A DNA stretch of 47,208 nt from an uncultured Prevotellaceae bacterium (GTDB lineage Bacteria > Bacteroidota > Bacteroidia > Bacteroidales > Muribaculaceae). Numbering within the stretch: position 1 is the stretch's first letter; each line of letters starts with the position of its first letter. Shown piece after piece: positions 1 to 7,992 of the stretch. The notes under the pieces were generated by a model that worked only from the letters and a program-made list of their open reading frames with translations, was not told the DNA's origin and searched no databases. The translations under genes and the position numbers were made by a program. The stretch lies in contig CAMZFV010000025.1 in assembly GCA_947306175.1 (NCBI GenBank), forward strand, positions 1-47,208, given 5' to 3'.

Positions 1-832
1 GGATCGCCGCGGTATGGGCACCGGTACCAAAATTGGACTTGGTGGCATCGGCGGATTGATTATTGCCGGACTGATCACCCTGCTGATGGGTGGCAACATC
101 GGTGACGTGTTACAACAAGCCGGAGGAATGGCCATCCAGACCGAGAACGGCCAAGCTGCCTCCCCCGAAGAAGAAGAACTTGCTGTCTTCGCCAGCCAGG
201 TAATGGCAAGTACCGAAGACGTCTGGTCACAGATTTTCAAGGAGTATGGCATCGGCCAGTATCCCGCTCCCAAGCTGGTATTGTACACCGGCACTACCCA
301 GACCGCTTGCGGTCAGGGCCAAGCAGCTGTAGGTCCCTTCTACTGCTCTGGCGACCAGAACGTGTATCTCGACCTGTCATTTTTCGAGACCATGGACAGG
401 CAGCTCGGCGTGAAGGGTGACAACTCCAGCCTTGCCAAGGCCTACGTCATCGCTCATGAGGTGGGTCACCACATCGAGTATCTGCTGGGCACCCTCGACA
501 AGGCTCACCAGCGCATGCAGGCTACCAACCAGACCAATGCCAATAAGTACAGCGTGCGTCTGGAGCTCATGGCCGACTTCTATGCCGGCGTTTGGGCCCA
601 CTACGAGAACAGGTACTTCAACTCCATCAGCGATCAGGACTTGATGGAAGCTATCGACTGCGCCCAGAAGATCGGTGACGACTACTTGCAGAAACGTTCG
701 CAAGGCTATGCTCAGCCCGAGAGCTTCACCCACGGCACCAGCGCCCAGCGCATGAAGTGGTTCAAGAAGGGTTACCAAACCGGTGACGTGCGTCAAGCCA
801 CCACTTTCCAGGAGAGCGACGCCACCCTGTAA
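1..832 (+). CDS. Neutral zinc metallopeptidase, YpfJ family (5' end outside window)
   Basis: The reading frame is open from base 2, upstream of the first ATG at 14, and reads DRRG before that Met. This resembles the Arg/Gly-rich N-terminus of YpfJ-type peptidases, so the true start probably lies before the window. Numbered from the ATG, a Gly-rich hydrophobic segment at about 8-27 is a likely membrane anchor. The zinc-binding HEVGH motif is at 148-152, within AYVIAHEVGHH, which matches the family signature. The C-terminal part (FTHGTSAQRMKWFKKGY) also fits the family, whose members are membrane-anchored peptidases of unknown substrate. The family call is firm; the substrate is not known. An intrinsic terminator follows at 876-923. 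Confidence 0.9.
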   Translation, partial: DRRGMGTGTKIGLGGIGGLIIAGLITLLMGGNIGDVLQQAGGMAIQTENGQAASPEEEELAVFASQVMASTEDVWSQIFKEYGIGQYPAPKLVLYTGTTQTACGQGQAAVGPFYCSGDQNVYLDLSFFETMDRQLGVKGDNSSLAKAYVIAHEVGHHIEYLLGTLDKAHQRMQATNQTNANKYSVRLELMADFYAGVWAHYENRYFNSISDQDLMEAIDCAQKIGDDYLQKRSQGYAQPESFTHGTSAQRMKWFKKGYQTGDVRQATTFQESDATL

Positions 833-875
833 AGCCACTACATCCTCTTGAACAGAGACTGTTGAAATATCACAA

Positions 876-923
876 GATAGGTGTGCGTCCCTCAGTAATA
901 CGACGGGACGCACAATATCTTTT
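876..923 (+). terminator. Intrinsic terminator after the zinc peptidase gene
   Basis: A stem with arms TGTGCGTCCC and GGGACGCACA, extended by flanking GATA/TATC pairing, is followed by CTTTT. It ends the metallopeptidase transcript before the next gene. Confidence 0.8.
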
Positions 924-986
924 AAGTCACCTGTAAAGCGTTTACCAAGCGCCCTCACATCATCTATCTGATAAAGCATTACCATC

Positions 987-2615
987 ATGCTAAAGACCAT
1001 TTACAAGAAAATCGCAGATATCCTGATGAGACCTTTCAGGAAGCACTTCCTGTTCCTGATTGCTTTCTTTATTCTGGCTACAGGTCCGTTCTTCTTGTGG
1101 CAATTCTTTTATCAGCACCTGCTTGTTAATGGCTTCTTGCTGACGGTTCACTGCTTTATCATCTCTTATGTCATCACTCTGCTCATCGGCCTAATAAAGC
1201 CAGACAAACTCCGCAAGGTGATCCAGGGCATCCTGCTGCTGATTGCGGCTATCAGTTTTGCCATCAACTTTTACTGCATCTTTGAGCTCGGTTATCTGCT
1301 GGATGCCGACCTTGCCAGACTGATGATCGGCACCGACCTGAACGAGACTAGGGAATTTGCGTCAGCCATGATTCCCAAATGGATGATTCCTGCCTTGCTG
1401 GGCATTTATCTTGTCTTTGTCGGCGTCTGGGCTTTATCAAGAAAGCACCCGCTCAACTTGGGGAAGATCACTTCACGGCTGGCAATGTGCGGGCTCTTGC
1501 TTTGCTTATGGGTCAATGCGCGCTCATGGAAGGTGTGGGAAGAAGGCCCTATTCACAGGATATATGAGATGACCCAATATGAGGTGACCGATGATTTAAC
1601 CGCCTACTATACCCACCCCAAGATCACATTCAATGAGGATAACCAATTACCCACCGATGTGGTCCTCATCATTGGCGAATCGTTTTCTCGCAGCCACAGT
1701 TCACTATATGGCTACGACAAGGACACCAATCCCTGCCTCAGAGCCTATTGTGACAGTTCGCTAGTGTTCACCTTTGACAGCATTGACGCCCCTGCACCCA
1801 CCACAGCCGAATCTATCAGGTTGATGCTCAGCACCTATAGCCAAGTCGATGAAGAGCACCCGAGCGGCAAGAAATGGTTTGAATTCACGACCATCATCGA
1901 ACTCATGCAGGATTGCGGCTATGACAGTTACTGGTTCGGCAACCAGGCACGAGGATCCAAAAAGAATGGCGCGACGCGAGTCTTTGCCGAGGCCTGCCAA
2001 CAGCGAAAGTTCCTGCAACACGAGGGGGCTGACCGCTTTAACGTCACGACCGACATGGTGCTGGTGGACTCATCCTACCAGTACGTCCATGACGCCAAAC
2101 CCGAGGAGCTACACTTCATCATTTACCACATGATGGGTTCGCACTTCGACTACGCCATGCGGTATCCCAAGGAGTTCGCACGCTTCTCAGAGAAAGATTA
2201 TGCCTCTCAGCCCGAAAGCCATCGTGCGACACTTGCCGCCTACGATAACTCGATTCTATACAATGATTATGTCATCGGCCAAATCATTGACTTATACAAG
2301 GACAGGGACGCCGTGGTGATCTATCTCCCCGACCACGGGCAGGTGATTTTCCGCGACCCTAAAGATCCTGACTATTTCTCCCACGGGAAAAAGAAAAATC
2401 CCTTTAGTTACGCCCTCGGTGTGGAAATTCCGTTCATCATCTACGCTTCTCCGCTATACCAGAAACGACATCCCCTAATCATGCAGCGCATCCGTGAGCG
2501 CCAGGGCGAACTGACCAGTTGGAACAGCGACGAGTTGCCCTACCTCATCCTGGATCTCATTGGCGTGAAAGAAGTGGGCGGCGAAACCATCCAAACCAAA
2601 TCGATGCTGCACTAA
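987..2615 (+). CDS. Phosphoethanolamine transferase-like sulfatase-family membrane protein
   Basis: The 542-residue protein has about five membrane segments in residues 20-180, followed by a periplasmic alkaline-phosphatase-superfamily domain. Motifs match the EptA/OpgE/CptA group: VVLIIGESFSRSH at 225-237 (metal-binding Glu231), YGYDKDTNP at 241-249, APTTAES at 270-276 carrying the likely nucleophilic Thr, HMMGSH at 381-386, and YLPDHG near 447-451. Family members move phosphoethanolamine from phosphatidylethanolamine to lipid A or periplasmic glycans; the acceptor cannot be told from sequence. It stands alone between a terminator and the convergent pgeF, which begins only 25 bases after its stop. 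No Bacteroidota-type -7 box was seen just upstream. Confidence 0.85.
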   Translation: MLKTIYKKIADILMRPFRKHFLFLIAFFILATGPFFLWQFFYQHLLVNGFLLTVHCFIISYVITLLIGLIKPDKLRKVIQGILLLIAAISFAINFYCIFELGYLLDADLARLMIGTDLNETREFASAMIPKWMIPALLGIYLVFVGVWALSRKHPLNLGKITSRLAMCGLLLCLWVNARSWKVWEEGPIHRIYEMTQYEVTDDLTAYYTHPKITFNEDNQLPTDVVLIIGESFSRSHSSLYGYDKDTNPCLRAYCDSSLVFTFDSIDAPAPTTAESIRLMLSTYSQVDEEHPSGKKWFEFTTIIELMQDCGYDSYWFGNQARGSKKNGATRVFAEACQQRKFLQHEGADRFNVTTDMVLVDSSYQYVHDAKPEELHFIIYHMMGSHFDYAMRYPKEFARFSEKDYASQPESHRATLAAYDNSILYNDYVIGQIIDLYKDRDAVVIYLPDHGQVIFRDPKDPDYFSHGKKKNPFSYALGVEIPFIIYASPLYQKRHPLIMQRIRERQGELTSWNSDELPYLILDLIGVKEVGGETIQTKSMLH

Positions 2616-2640
2616 AGATCACGTTTTTCAAGAGTCAACC

Positions 2641-3426
2641 TCACCTTCTAACTATCCCAGTGAAGGTGCGGCCGCTATTGATGCCCAAGCGACGGGCCGA
2701 GAAAAACCGCTCATGCTCGCACCGTGAACAATGCTGCGACAGGACAATTTGATCCAATGGGACGCCTGCTGCAATGAGCACGTCACGATTGGCGGCACGC
2801 AGGTCGATGTGCGCCTTGCCTGTGACAGCACTCCGCTTGACGATAGCATCCAGATCAAAATGGGCTTTACCGAAGGTCTCCACGACCTCATCCCCCACTT
2901 CAAAGCACTCCTGACAGATGCTGGGTCCCATAGCGGCATGGATGCGCCGGACTTGGGCGCCTTGACGGCACATTTCCTCGACAACGGCCCCGGCGATGCG
3001 TCCCACAGTGCCACGCCATCCCGCATGGGCGACAGCGATGACACCCGCCTTTTCATCGGCTAGGACAATGGGCACACAATCGGCAGTGTTCACGCCAACA
3101 ACCACTCCCTTGAGCGACGTCACCAGCGCGTCAACACCCTCCAGCGCATCTTCCTGTTTTTCTATGTCCGTCAATCGGAATCGCTCGTCGATGACTGCCA
3201 CACGGCACGAATGGGTCTGCCGTGGCATGACGAGGTCGTCAAGGTCAACACCCAACTGCATGGCCAACGTGATGCGCGCATCCAACACCCGCAGGGCATC
3301 ATCACTCACATAGTCACACAGGTTCACTCCAGAATAGGCATTACGCCTATCCACCTCGCCACGCATCGTCGAGAACGCCTCCACACCCTCAACCAACTTC
3401 GCAAAATTCAAACTCAACAATTCCAT
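2641..3426 (-). CDS. pgeF: Peptidoglycan editing factor PgeF (laccase-domain, YfiH family)
   Basis: The 261-residue cytosolic protein is full length for the family. The metal-site residues are visible: NTADCVP (about residue 113), AHAGWRGT (about 132) with its His, MGPSICQECFEVG (about 166), and SQHCSRCEHERFFSARR near the C-terminus. Related YfiH/PgeF enzymes are reported to act on purine nucleosides and to remove mis-incorporated peptidoglycan precursors (UDP-MurNAc-L-Ser). The gene is convergent with the phosphoethanolamine transferase gene, and its promoter box lies about 23 bases upstream at 3449-3456. It is divergent from the higBA pair. Confidence 0.92.
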   Translation of the reverse strand: MELLSLNFAKLVEGVEAFSTMRGEVDRRNAYSGVNLCDYVSDDALRVLDARITLAMQLGVDLDDLVMPRQTHSCRVAVIDERFRLTDIEKQEDALEGVDALVTSLKGVVVGVNTADCVPIVLADEKAGVIAVAHAGWRGTVGRIAGAVVEEMCRQGAQVRRIHAAMGPSICQECFEVGDEVVETFGKAHFDLDAIVKRSAVTGKAHIDLRAANRDVLIAAGVPLDQIVLSQHCSRCEHERFFSARRLGINSGRTFTGIVRR

Positions 3427-3448
3427 TAAAACAGCTATTATTAGAGCA

Positions 3449-3456
3449 CAAAATTA
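3449..3456 (-). promoter_or_regulatory. -7 promoter element for pgeF
   Basis: The minus strand reads TAATTTTG, matching Bacteroidota TAnnTTTG, 23 bases upstream of the pgeF start. Confidence 0.6.
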
Positions 3457-3474
3457 CAAAAAAAATATAAACAT

Positions 3475-3492
3475 CTTTCCTGTTTAGGAAAG
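3475..3492. promoter_or_regulatory. Palindromic operator candidate for higBA (first module)
   Basis: CTTTCCT-gttt-AGGAAAG is a perfect 7-base inverted repeat with a 4-base spacer. It lies just upstream of the -7 box at 3499, in the -33 to -15 region. HigA antitoxins normally bind such palindromes to repress their own operon. The operator role is inferred. Confidence 0.5.
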
Positions 3493-3498
3493 TTTCTG

Positions 3499-3506
3499 TA
3501 AATTTG
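3499..3506 (+). promoter_or_regulatory. -7 promoter element for the first higBA operon
   Basis: TAAATTTG matches TAnnTTTG. The start site expected about 7 bases on would leave a leader of about 25 bases before the toxin ATG at 3534. No other promoter box is seen before recF. Confidence 0.6.
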
Positions 3507-3533
3507 CAACCCAATAAAAGCTAAGAAATCAAT

Positions 3534-3863
3534 ATGAAAATCATATTAACCAATGAAGCAAGGCTCTTTCTTCATTCCATACCACCTGACGCAAGCAATA
3601 AAATAACTTATAATTTGCGTAAAGTTCAAAGTGGTGTGAAAGATAACGAGCTATTTAAAAAATTGGAACGAACTAACATTTGGGAATTCCGTACATTATT
3701 TAACGGAATTGCTTATCGATTGTTTGCGTTTTGGGACACAGAACAAGAGACATTAGTTATTGCGACCCATGGCATCGTCAAGAAAAGCCAAAAGACGCCG
3801 AAAAAAGATATTAAAAAAGCCGAAATGATTAGAAAAGAATATTTTGAGAACAAGAAAAAATAA
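3534..3863 (+). CDS. higB: Type II toxin, HigB/RelE superfamily (Gp49-like)
   Basis: The 109-residue basic protein has the pattern of the phage Gp49-like/HigB toxins: IWEFRTLFNGIAYRLFAFW in the middle, HGIVKKSQKTPKKDI toward the end, and a Lys-rich tail. These toxins are ribosome-dependent mRNA endonucleases of RelE fold. The toxin gene precedes its antitoxin by 12 bases, the usual HigBA order. Base composition is clearly more AT-rich than in recF next door, which suggests acquisition. It is intact, with no frameshift. It is unrelated in sequence type to the second HigB at 11964. Confidence 0.85.
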   Translation: MKIILTNEARLFLHSIPPDASNKITYNLRKVQSGVKDNELFKKLERTNIWEFRTLFNGIAYRLFAFWDTEQETLVIATHGIVKKSQKTPKKDIKKAEMIRKEYFENKKK

Positions 3864-3875
3864 CATCATAATATT

Positions 3876-4205
3876 ATGGAAGAGAAAGAATATTATACCT
3901 TGGAAGAGGTTCAAGATGAACTGATTGGTCCCGTAGGCACACCCAACCGTGATGCCTTTGAGTCCAAGTTGGCAGCAGAGCTCGAAGCCTACAAAATTGG
4001 TGAAGCTCTCAAAAAAGCCAGGAAAGAGCAAAATCTCACTCAAAAAAAACTGGGAGAGATGGTCGGCGTGAAAGAAGCGCAGATTTCCAAAATCGAGAAT
4101 GGCAAGAGCGTTGCCTTCACCACGATCATCAGACTGTTCAAGGCCTTGGGTGCCAAGACTGCAAGTCTTGACCTGGGAAGTATGGGCAAAGTGGCACTTT
4201 GGTAA
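3876..4205 (+). CDS. higA: Antitoxin, HigA-type XRE helix-turn-helix protein
   Basis: The 109-residue protein has an acidic N-terminal part (about 1-45, probably toxin-binding) and an XRE HTH domain at about 48-100, with LTQKKLGEMVGVKEAQISKIENG as the recognisable helix-turn-helix. It should neutralise the toxin encoded 12 bases upstream and repress the shared promoter, probably through the palindrome at 3475-3492. Its stop codon lies only 15 bases before the recF ATG, with no promoter or terminator visible between, so recF is probably on the same transcript. Confidence 0.85.
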   Translation: MEEKEYYTLEEVQDELIGPVGTPNRDAFESKLAAELEAYKIGEALKKARKEQNLTQKKLGEMVGVKEAQISKIENGKSVAFTTIIRLFKALGAKTASLDLGSMGKVALW

Positions 4206-4220
4206 CAACATGATGTCATC

Positions 4221-5333
4221 ATGACACTGAATACTGCCACCATAGTCAACTACAAGAACATCGCTGAGGCGCGGTTGGAGTTCTCGTCCAAGTTGAATTG
4301 CCTGATCGGCAACAACGGGCAGGGCAAAACCAACGTGCTCGATGCCATCTACTACCTGAGCATGTGCCGCAGTTTCGCCTCCACAGGCGATAACAGCGCC
4401 GTCATCCGCCATGGCGAGACTTACATGATGCTACAGGGCAACTACAGCCGCCTCGACGCCCCGCTCGACATCAGCATCGCACTGCAGCAGGGCAAGCGCA
4501 AGGTGGTACGCCGCGACGGCAAGGAGTACCAACGCCTGAGCCAGCACATCGGCCTGCTGCCCGTGGTGATGGTATCGCCCATGGACTGGGACCTGGTGCG
4601 CGGCAGCGGTGAGGAACGCCGCCGTTTCATGGACCTGATCATATCGCAGAACGACAGCGAGTACCTCGACGCGCTCATCCGCCACAACAAGGCGGTGGAG
4701 CAGCGCAACGCCATGATCAAGCGCGAGATGCGCGACCCGCTGCTCTACGAGACCGTGGAACAGGCGATGGCCCTGCACGCCACGCTGGTGCATGAGCGCC
4801 GTCAGCGGTGGGTGGAGCAGTTCCTGCCCATCTTCATGCACTACTACAGCGCCGTGGCAGGCGAGGGCGAGACAGTGAGCCTGCACTACAAGAGCCACCT
4901 CAACGACGGCCCCATGCTGGAGCACCTCAATGAAACACGGGAGCGTGACCTCATCATCGGCCACACCACGCGTGGCATCCACCGCGACGACATTGAGCTC
5001 ATGCTGGACGGTTACCCCATGCGGCGCACGGGCAGCCAGGGGCAATGCAAGACCTACACCATCGCCCTGAGGTTTGCCCAGTTTGATTTCCTCAAGGCCA
5101 ACAATGCCGCAGTGCCTATCCTGTTGCTCGATGACATCTTTGACCGACTCGATGCCCACCGTGTGGAGCGTATTGTCGATGTGGTCTCCAGCGACCGTTT
5201 TGGCCAGATTTTTATTACGGACACCAACCGCACCCACCTCGACGAGATTGTAGCCCGCCATGGTGGCGGCCACTGCCTGATGCACGTCGAGAACGGTACC
5301 GTGACCACAATCAGAGGAGGAGAAACGTCATGA
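4221..5333 (+). CDS. recF: DNA replication/repair protein RecF
   Basis: The 370-residue SMC-like ATPase is normal length for RecF. Walker A is GNNGQGKTN at about 30-38. The Q-loop/lid region GLLPVVMVSPMDWDLVRGS follows, then the ABC signature region (GSQGQCKTYTIALRFAQF) and Walker B with the D-loop (ILLLDDIFDRLDAHR, about 310-324). RecF binds gapped DNA and helps RecO/RecR load RecA at stalled forks. The start at 4221 is the only sensible ATG, since an ATG at 4210 is out of frame. The gene overlaps the DUF721 gene by ATGA. No dnaN neighbour is present; instead a toxin-antitoxin pair precedes it. Confidence 0.95.
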   Translation: MTLNTATIVNYKNIAEARLEFSSKLNCLIGNNGQGKTNVLDAIYYLSMCRSFASTGDNSAVIRHGETYMMLQGNYSRLDAPLDISIALQQGKRKVVRRDGKEYQRLSQHIGLLPVVMVSPMDWDLVRGSGEERRRFMDLIISQNDSEYLDALIRHNKAVEQRNAMIKREMRDPLLYETVEQAMALHATLVHERRQRWVEQFLPIFMHYYSAVAGEGETVSLHYKSHLNDGPMLEHLNETRERDLIIGHTTRGIHRDDIELMLDGYPMRRTGSQGQCKTYTIALRFAQFDFLKANNAAVPILLLDDIFDRLDAHRVERIVDVVSSDRFGQIFITDTNRTHLDEIVARHGGGHCLMHVENGTVTTIRGGETS

Positions 5334-5620
5334 AACGAACCGAGGCCAAGAACATCGGACAGATCATTAACGACCTGCTCAAGAAGGAAAACCTGGACGT
5401 GGCACTCGACGAACACCGCGCCAGTGCGCTATGGCCCCAGATCGTGGGGGACGGCATCAACCGCTACACCATTAAGCGCTACGTCAAGGATGGCGTGATG
5501 ACCGTTCACCTGTCATCGGCTTCGCTAGCCAACGAACTGATGCTCAACCGCGAGCGCATCATCCAGAGCATCAACAAAGCCCTTGGCCGTGACATCATCC
5601 GGGAAATCATCTTCAAGTAA
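5330..5620 (+). CDS. DUF721 (DciA-like) domain protein
   Basis: This 96-residue protein overlaps recF by four bases (ATGA) and is translationally coupled to it. The DUF721 pattern is present: ALWPQIVGDGINRYT in the middle, then VHLSSASLANELMLNRERII, a KH-like beta-alpha arrangement. DUF721 includes DciA, the ancestral loader of the replicative helicase DnaB in bacteria lacking DnaC. Position next to recF is a known conserved arrangement and supports a replication role. The helicase-loading function is inferred from family membership. Confidence 0.8.
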   Translation: MKRTEAKNIGQIINDLLKKENLDVALDEHRASALWPQIVGDGINRYTIKRYVKDGVMTVHLSSASLANELMLNRERIIQSINKALGRDIIREIIFK

Positions 5621-5636
5621 AAAACGCCGTTGTCAA

Positions 5637-5664
5637 CTATTATCTATTATCTATTAACTATTAT
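5637..5664. repeat. Period-7 tandem repeat, unit ctattat x4
   Basis: Four 7-base units (ctattat, ctattat, ctattaa, ctattat) fill the spacer six bases before the thioesterase ATG. It is one of five such period-7 spacers in the window. Confidence 0.8.
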
Positions 5665-5670
5665 CTCAAA

Positions 5671-6111
5671 ATGAATCACGCCATCGAAGCCCAATATCCC
5701 TTCAAGCACTCCACCACAGTGCAAATGCGCTTCAACGACATCGACTCGCTGGGGCACGTCAACAACTCGGTCTATTTCCAGTTCTTTGACCTGGCAAAGA
5801 CCGAATATTACGCCAGCATTCCTGTCAAAGCAGAAATCAACTGGCGCAAACCTTCCCTGATTATCGCCAACGTGAACTGCTCCTTCCTGATGCCCACCAT
5901 TTATCGTGAGCCCATCGAAGTGCTGACGCAGTGCGCCCATCTGGGCAATAAAAGCCTCACGATGCTGCAACACGTGGTCAATAGCGAAACCCGAGAGCTC
6001 AAGGTCACCTGCTCCACCGTACTGGTCAACATCGACCCCGAGACCAATCAACCCGCCCCCATCCCGCAAGTATGGCGTGACGCCATCACCGCCTTCGAGG
6101 GCCACGATTAA
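5671..6111 (+). CDS. Acyl-CoA thioesterase, YbgC/FcbC hotdog family
   Basis: The 146-residue single hotdog domain carries the 4-hydroxybenzoyl-CoA thioesterase-type motif MRFNDIDSLGHVNNSVYF at about 20-37, with Asp25 as the expected catalytic residue. The rest fits the family: paired beta strands and the IANVNCSFLMP segment. It likely hydrolyses an acyl-CoA or acyl-ACP in the cytosol; the substrate is unknown. It follows the recF-DUF721 pair after 50 bases made mostly of a period-7 repeat, and ends at a bidirectional terminator. Confidence 0.85.
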   Translation: MNHAIEAQYPFKHSTTVQMRFNDIDSLGHVNNSVYFQFFDLAKTEYYASIPVKAEINWRKPSLIIANVNCSFLMPTIYREPIEVLTQCAHLGNKSLTMLQHVVNSETRELKVTCSTVLVNIDPETNQPAPIPQVWRDAITAFEGHD

Positions 6112-6137
6112 ACCCCTCTTGACACATCGCACAAAAA

Positions 6138-6175
6138 AATCAGGCGGCCCAATTTTGGGTCGCCCGATTATTTTC
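6138..6175. terminator. Bidirectional terminator between convergent genes
   Basis: Stem arms aatcaggcggcccaa and ttgggtcgcccgatt pair with two bulged or mismatched positions. A-run before and T-run after serve both the thioesterase gene (+) and the secreted-protein gene (-). Confidence 0.8.
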
Positions 6176-6206
6176 TAAAGCAATTCGCTAACAGCTTAAT
6201 GCTAAA

Positions 6207-7766
6207 TTACTTGATCACCTTAACGGCGCTGGTCGTGCCATCAGTATAGGTGGTTACCTGGATGGTCAAGCCCTCAGGCTGAGCCATCTCCTGACCAGCA
6301 ACGTTGAAGTAGCGTACACCGGCAACAGTCTTGTTGGCATTCAGGTCCTCGACACTGGTGAAGTTGGCTACAGCAGCATATACATAGTATTCGTCATTGT
6401 TGATGGCCACACCCAAGGTGTAGTTAAAGCCCACGGGAAGCGTGTAGAAGCCATCAAGCTCAGCGTCCAGAGGATTATCCAGAGCCGTACCTAAAACGGT
6501 CGGTCTCATACCCTCAGCTCCGTAGCGCTGGTCATTGATCAGGAAGTAGAAGTGAGCAATGGGACGATTAAGCTCATTCTCCTCATCGGTCAGGTTGGGA
6601 TCCCAGTATGCCCAGCCGTAAGGCACATATTCCATAGCTACGGTAGTGGTGAAGTCGCCATTTGCACCCTCTGCCAAATCGAAGACATGCTCTTCTCCAT
6701 TCTTGTCAACGATAACAAGAACAACACTCTCAGTCGTTGGAGGCGTGGGAGGCTCGGGCTGATCAAACACCTCGAGGTAAACGATGTCGGAAGCATTCTT
6801 CACACCACCAGCCTCGTAGTAAACCTGCATACCGATGCGCCACTCGAAGAAGCGGTCATAACCCTCGGCATTGGTCCTGTAGAAGAAGATGCTGTTGGGC
6901 GAGAAGTTGTAGCTGTACTGGTTGTAGGGCACCTCGGTCGTCTCCTGATCAAAGTCGTAGTTGTAATCGTCCATGGTGAAGGTGAACAACTGGTCATAGT
7001 CGGTAAAGACACTGTAGGTCAGCTTACCCTGCTCAACATCCAGCGGGTTGCCGTCAACATCAACGGGATCAATCTTGAACTCCAGGCGGTTGTATCCGGT
7101 CTCATTACCCAAGTCACGCCACTCGATGATCTCGGGATTGGCGGGAACAGCAGGAGGTGCAGGGGGCAGCTCGGTGAGTACGGTACCCCACTCGATGGTC
7201 TGCACCCAAGCGAGGTTGTCGGCCCAGATGGCACTCAGACCAGTGGCAGCGAACTCAGCCAGGTCCTCGGCGGTCAGCACGTCGGCGCCCTCTGAACCCT
7301 CCAGGCAGATCTTGTCGCCATCAATGGTGAAGACGGCAGCCTCCACATTCTCGTCGGGCGTGTAGTTCACCTCAAGCTCATAGGTGTCCCAGTTAATCAT
7401 AGCCTCGGAGGTGGTGCCCCACGACAGGATCACATCGGCATCATAGTAGGGGCTGTGGTAAATCACCTGGCCCATCGGAATGGTGATGGTCTTGCCATCC
7501 TCGCTCAAGGTACCCTCTACCCATGTGTCGTAGGCCATAGCATACAAGGGATCCTTCATGTAAACCTTGCCGTCCTCGGCAAACACGATGCTTACCTTGC
7601 CCTCTTGATAGGCAACATAGAAGCCATCCTCATAGTCCCACACCACGCTCTTGCCTTCACGCGTGTAGTTCTTGAGGGTGCCAGCGGGCTGTTCCTCGAT
7701 CGGTCCAGCGGCAAATGCCGTAGCAGTTATTGTTAAAGCAGCCAGAAATAAAGTAAATTTCTTCAT
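6207..7766 (-). CDS. Secreted protein with T9SS-like C-terminal tail
   Basis: The 519-residue protein starts with a clear signal peptide (MKKFTLFLAALTITATAFA). The body is beta-rich, acidic and rich in aromatic residues, with Pro-rich linkers near 206 (PPAPPAVP) and 337 (PEPPTPPT). No catalytic motif was recognised. The last about 45 residues, VAGVRYFNVAGQEMAQPEG followed by a short beta pair ending SAVKVIK, look like the VYNLQGQ-type type-A sorting domain used by type IX secretion in Bacteroidota. Surface or extracellular location is therefore likely. It is monocistronic, with a promoter box at 7848-7855 and the shared terminator at 6138. Function unknown. Confidence 0.75.
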   Translation of the reverse strand: MKKFTLFLAALTITATAFAAGPIEEQPAGTLKNYTREGKSVVWDYEDGFYVAYQEGKVSIVFAEDGKVYMKDPLYAMAYDTWVEGTLSEDGKTITIPMGQVIYHSPYYDADVILSWGTTSEAMINWDTYELEVNYTPDENVEAAVFTIDGDKICLEGSEGADVLTAEDLAEFAATGLSAIWADNLAWVQTIEWGTVLTELPPAPPAVPANPEIIEWRDLGNETGYNRLEFKIDPVDVDGNPLDVEQGKLTYSVFTDYDQLFTFTMDDYNYDFDQETTEVPYNQYSYNFSPNSIFFYRTNAEGYDRFFEWRIGMQVYYEAGGVKNASDIVYLEVFDQPEPPTPPTTESVVLVIVDKNGEEHVFDLAEGANGDFTTTVAMEYVPYGWAYWDPNLTDEENELNRPIAHFYFLINDQRYGAEGMRPTVLGTALDNPLDAELDGFYTLPVGFNYTLGVAINNDEYYVYAAVANFTSVEDLNANKTVAGVRYFNVAGQEMAQPEGLTIQVTTYTDGTTSAVKVIK

Positions 7767-7847
7767 AGACTTGAAATAATTAATATGGTGAATAAAACGA
7801 ATTAAACTTCTTCATCAAGGTCTCAGATAATTGACTTCTAAGCACCA

Positions 7848-7855
7848 CAAAATTA
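7848..7855 (-). promoter_or_regulatory. -7 promoter element for the T9SS-like protein gene
   Basis: The minus strand reads TAATTTTG, matching TAnnTTTG, about 82 bases upstream of the start. The 226-base region to the next gene (7767-7992) is otherwise AT-rich and holds the two divergent promoters only. Confidence 0.55.
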
Positions 7856-7950
7856 GCAAAAAACAACCATGCAAGCAAAAATCAATCACTTTTTTTTCGC
7901 CGTCGCTTATGTTTTTACACATCAAGCATGGAAAATCGGGAAAAACGATG

Positions 7951-7958
7951 TAAATTTG
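7951..7958 (+). promoter_or_regulatory. -7 promoter element for the coiled-coil protein gene
   Basis: TAAATTTG matches TAnnTTTG, 35 bases before the ATG at 7993. Confidence 0.55.
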
Positions 7959-7992
7959 CCCTCAAATACTTATCATTAAAATTTTCACCAAT

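Noticed and set aside
377..1000. 207-codon minus-strand frame at the window start
   Set aside because: Antisense to the zinc peptidase gene and its terminator; low-complexity composition.
4431..5285. 284-codon minus-strand frame opposite recF
   Set aside because: Shadow of recF; no motif, start context or promoter.
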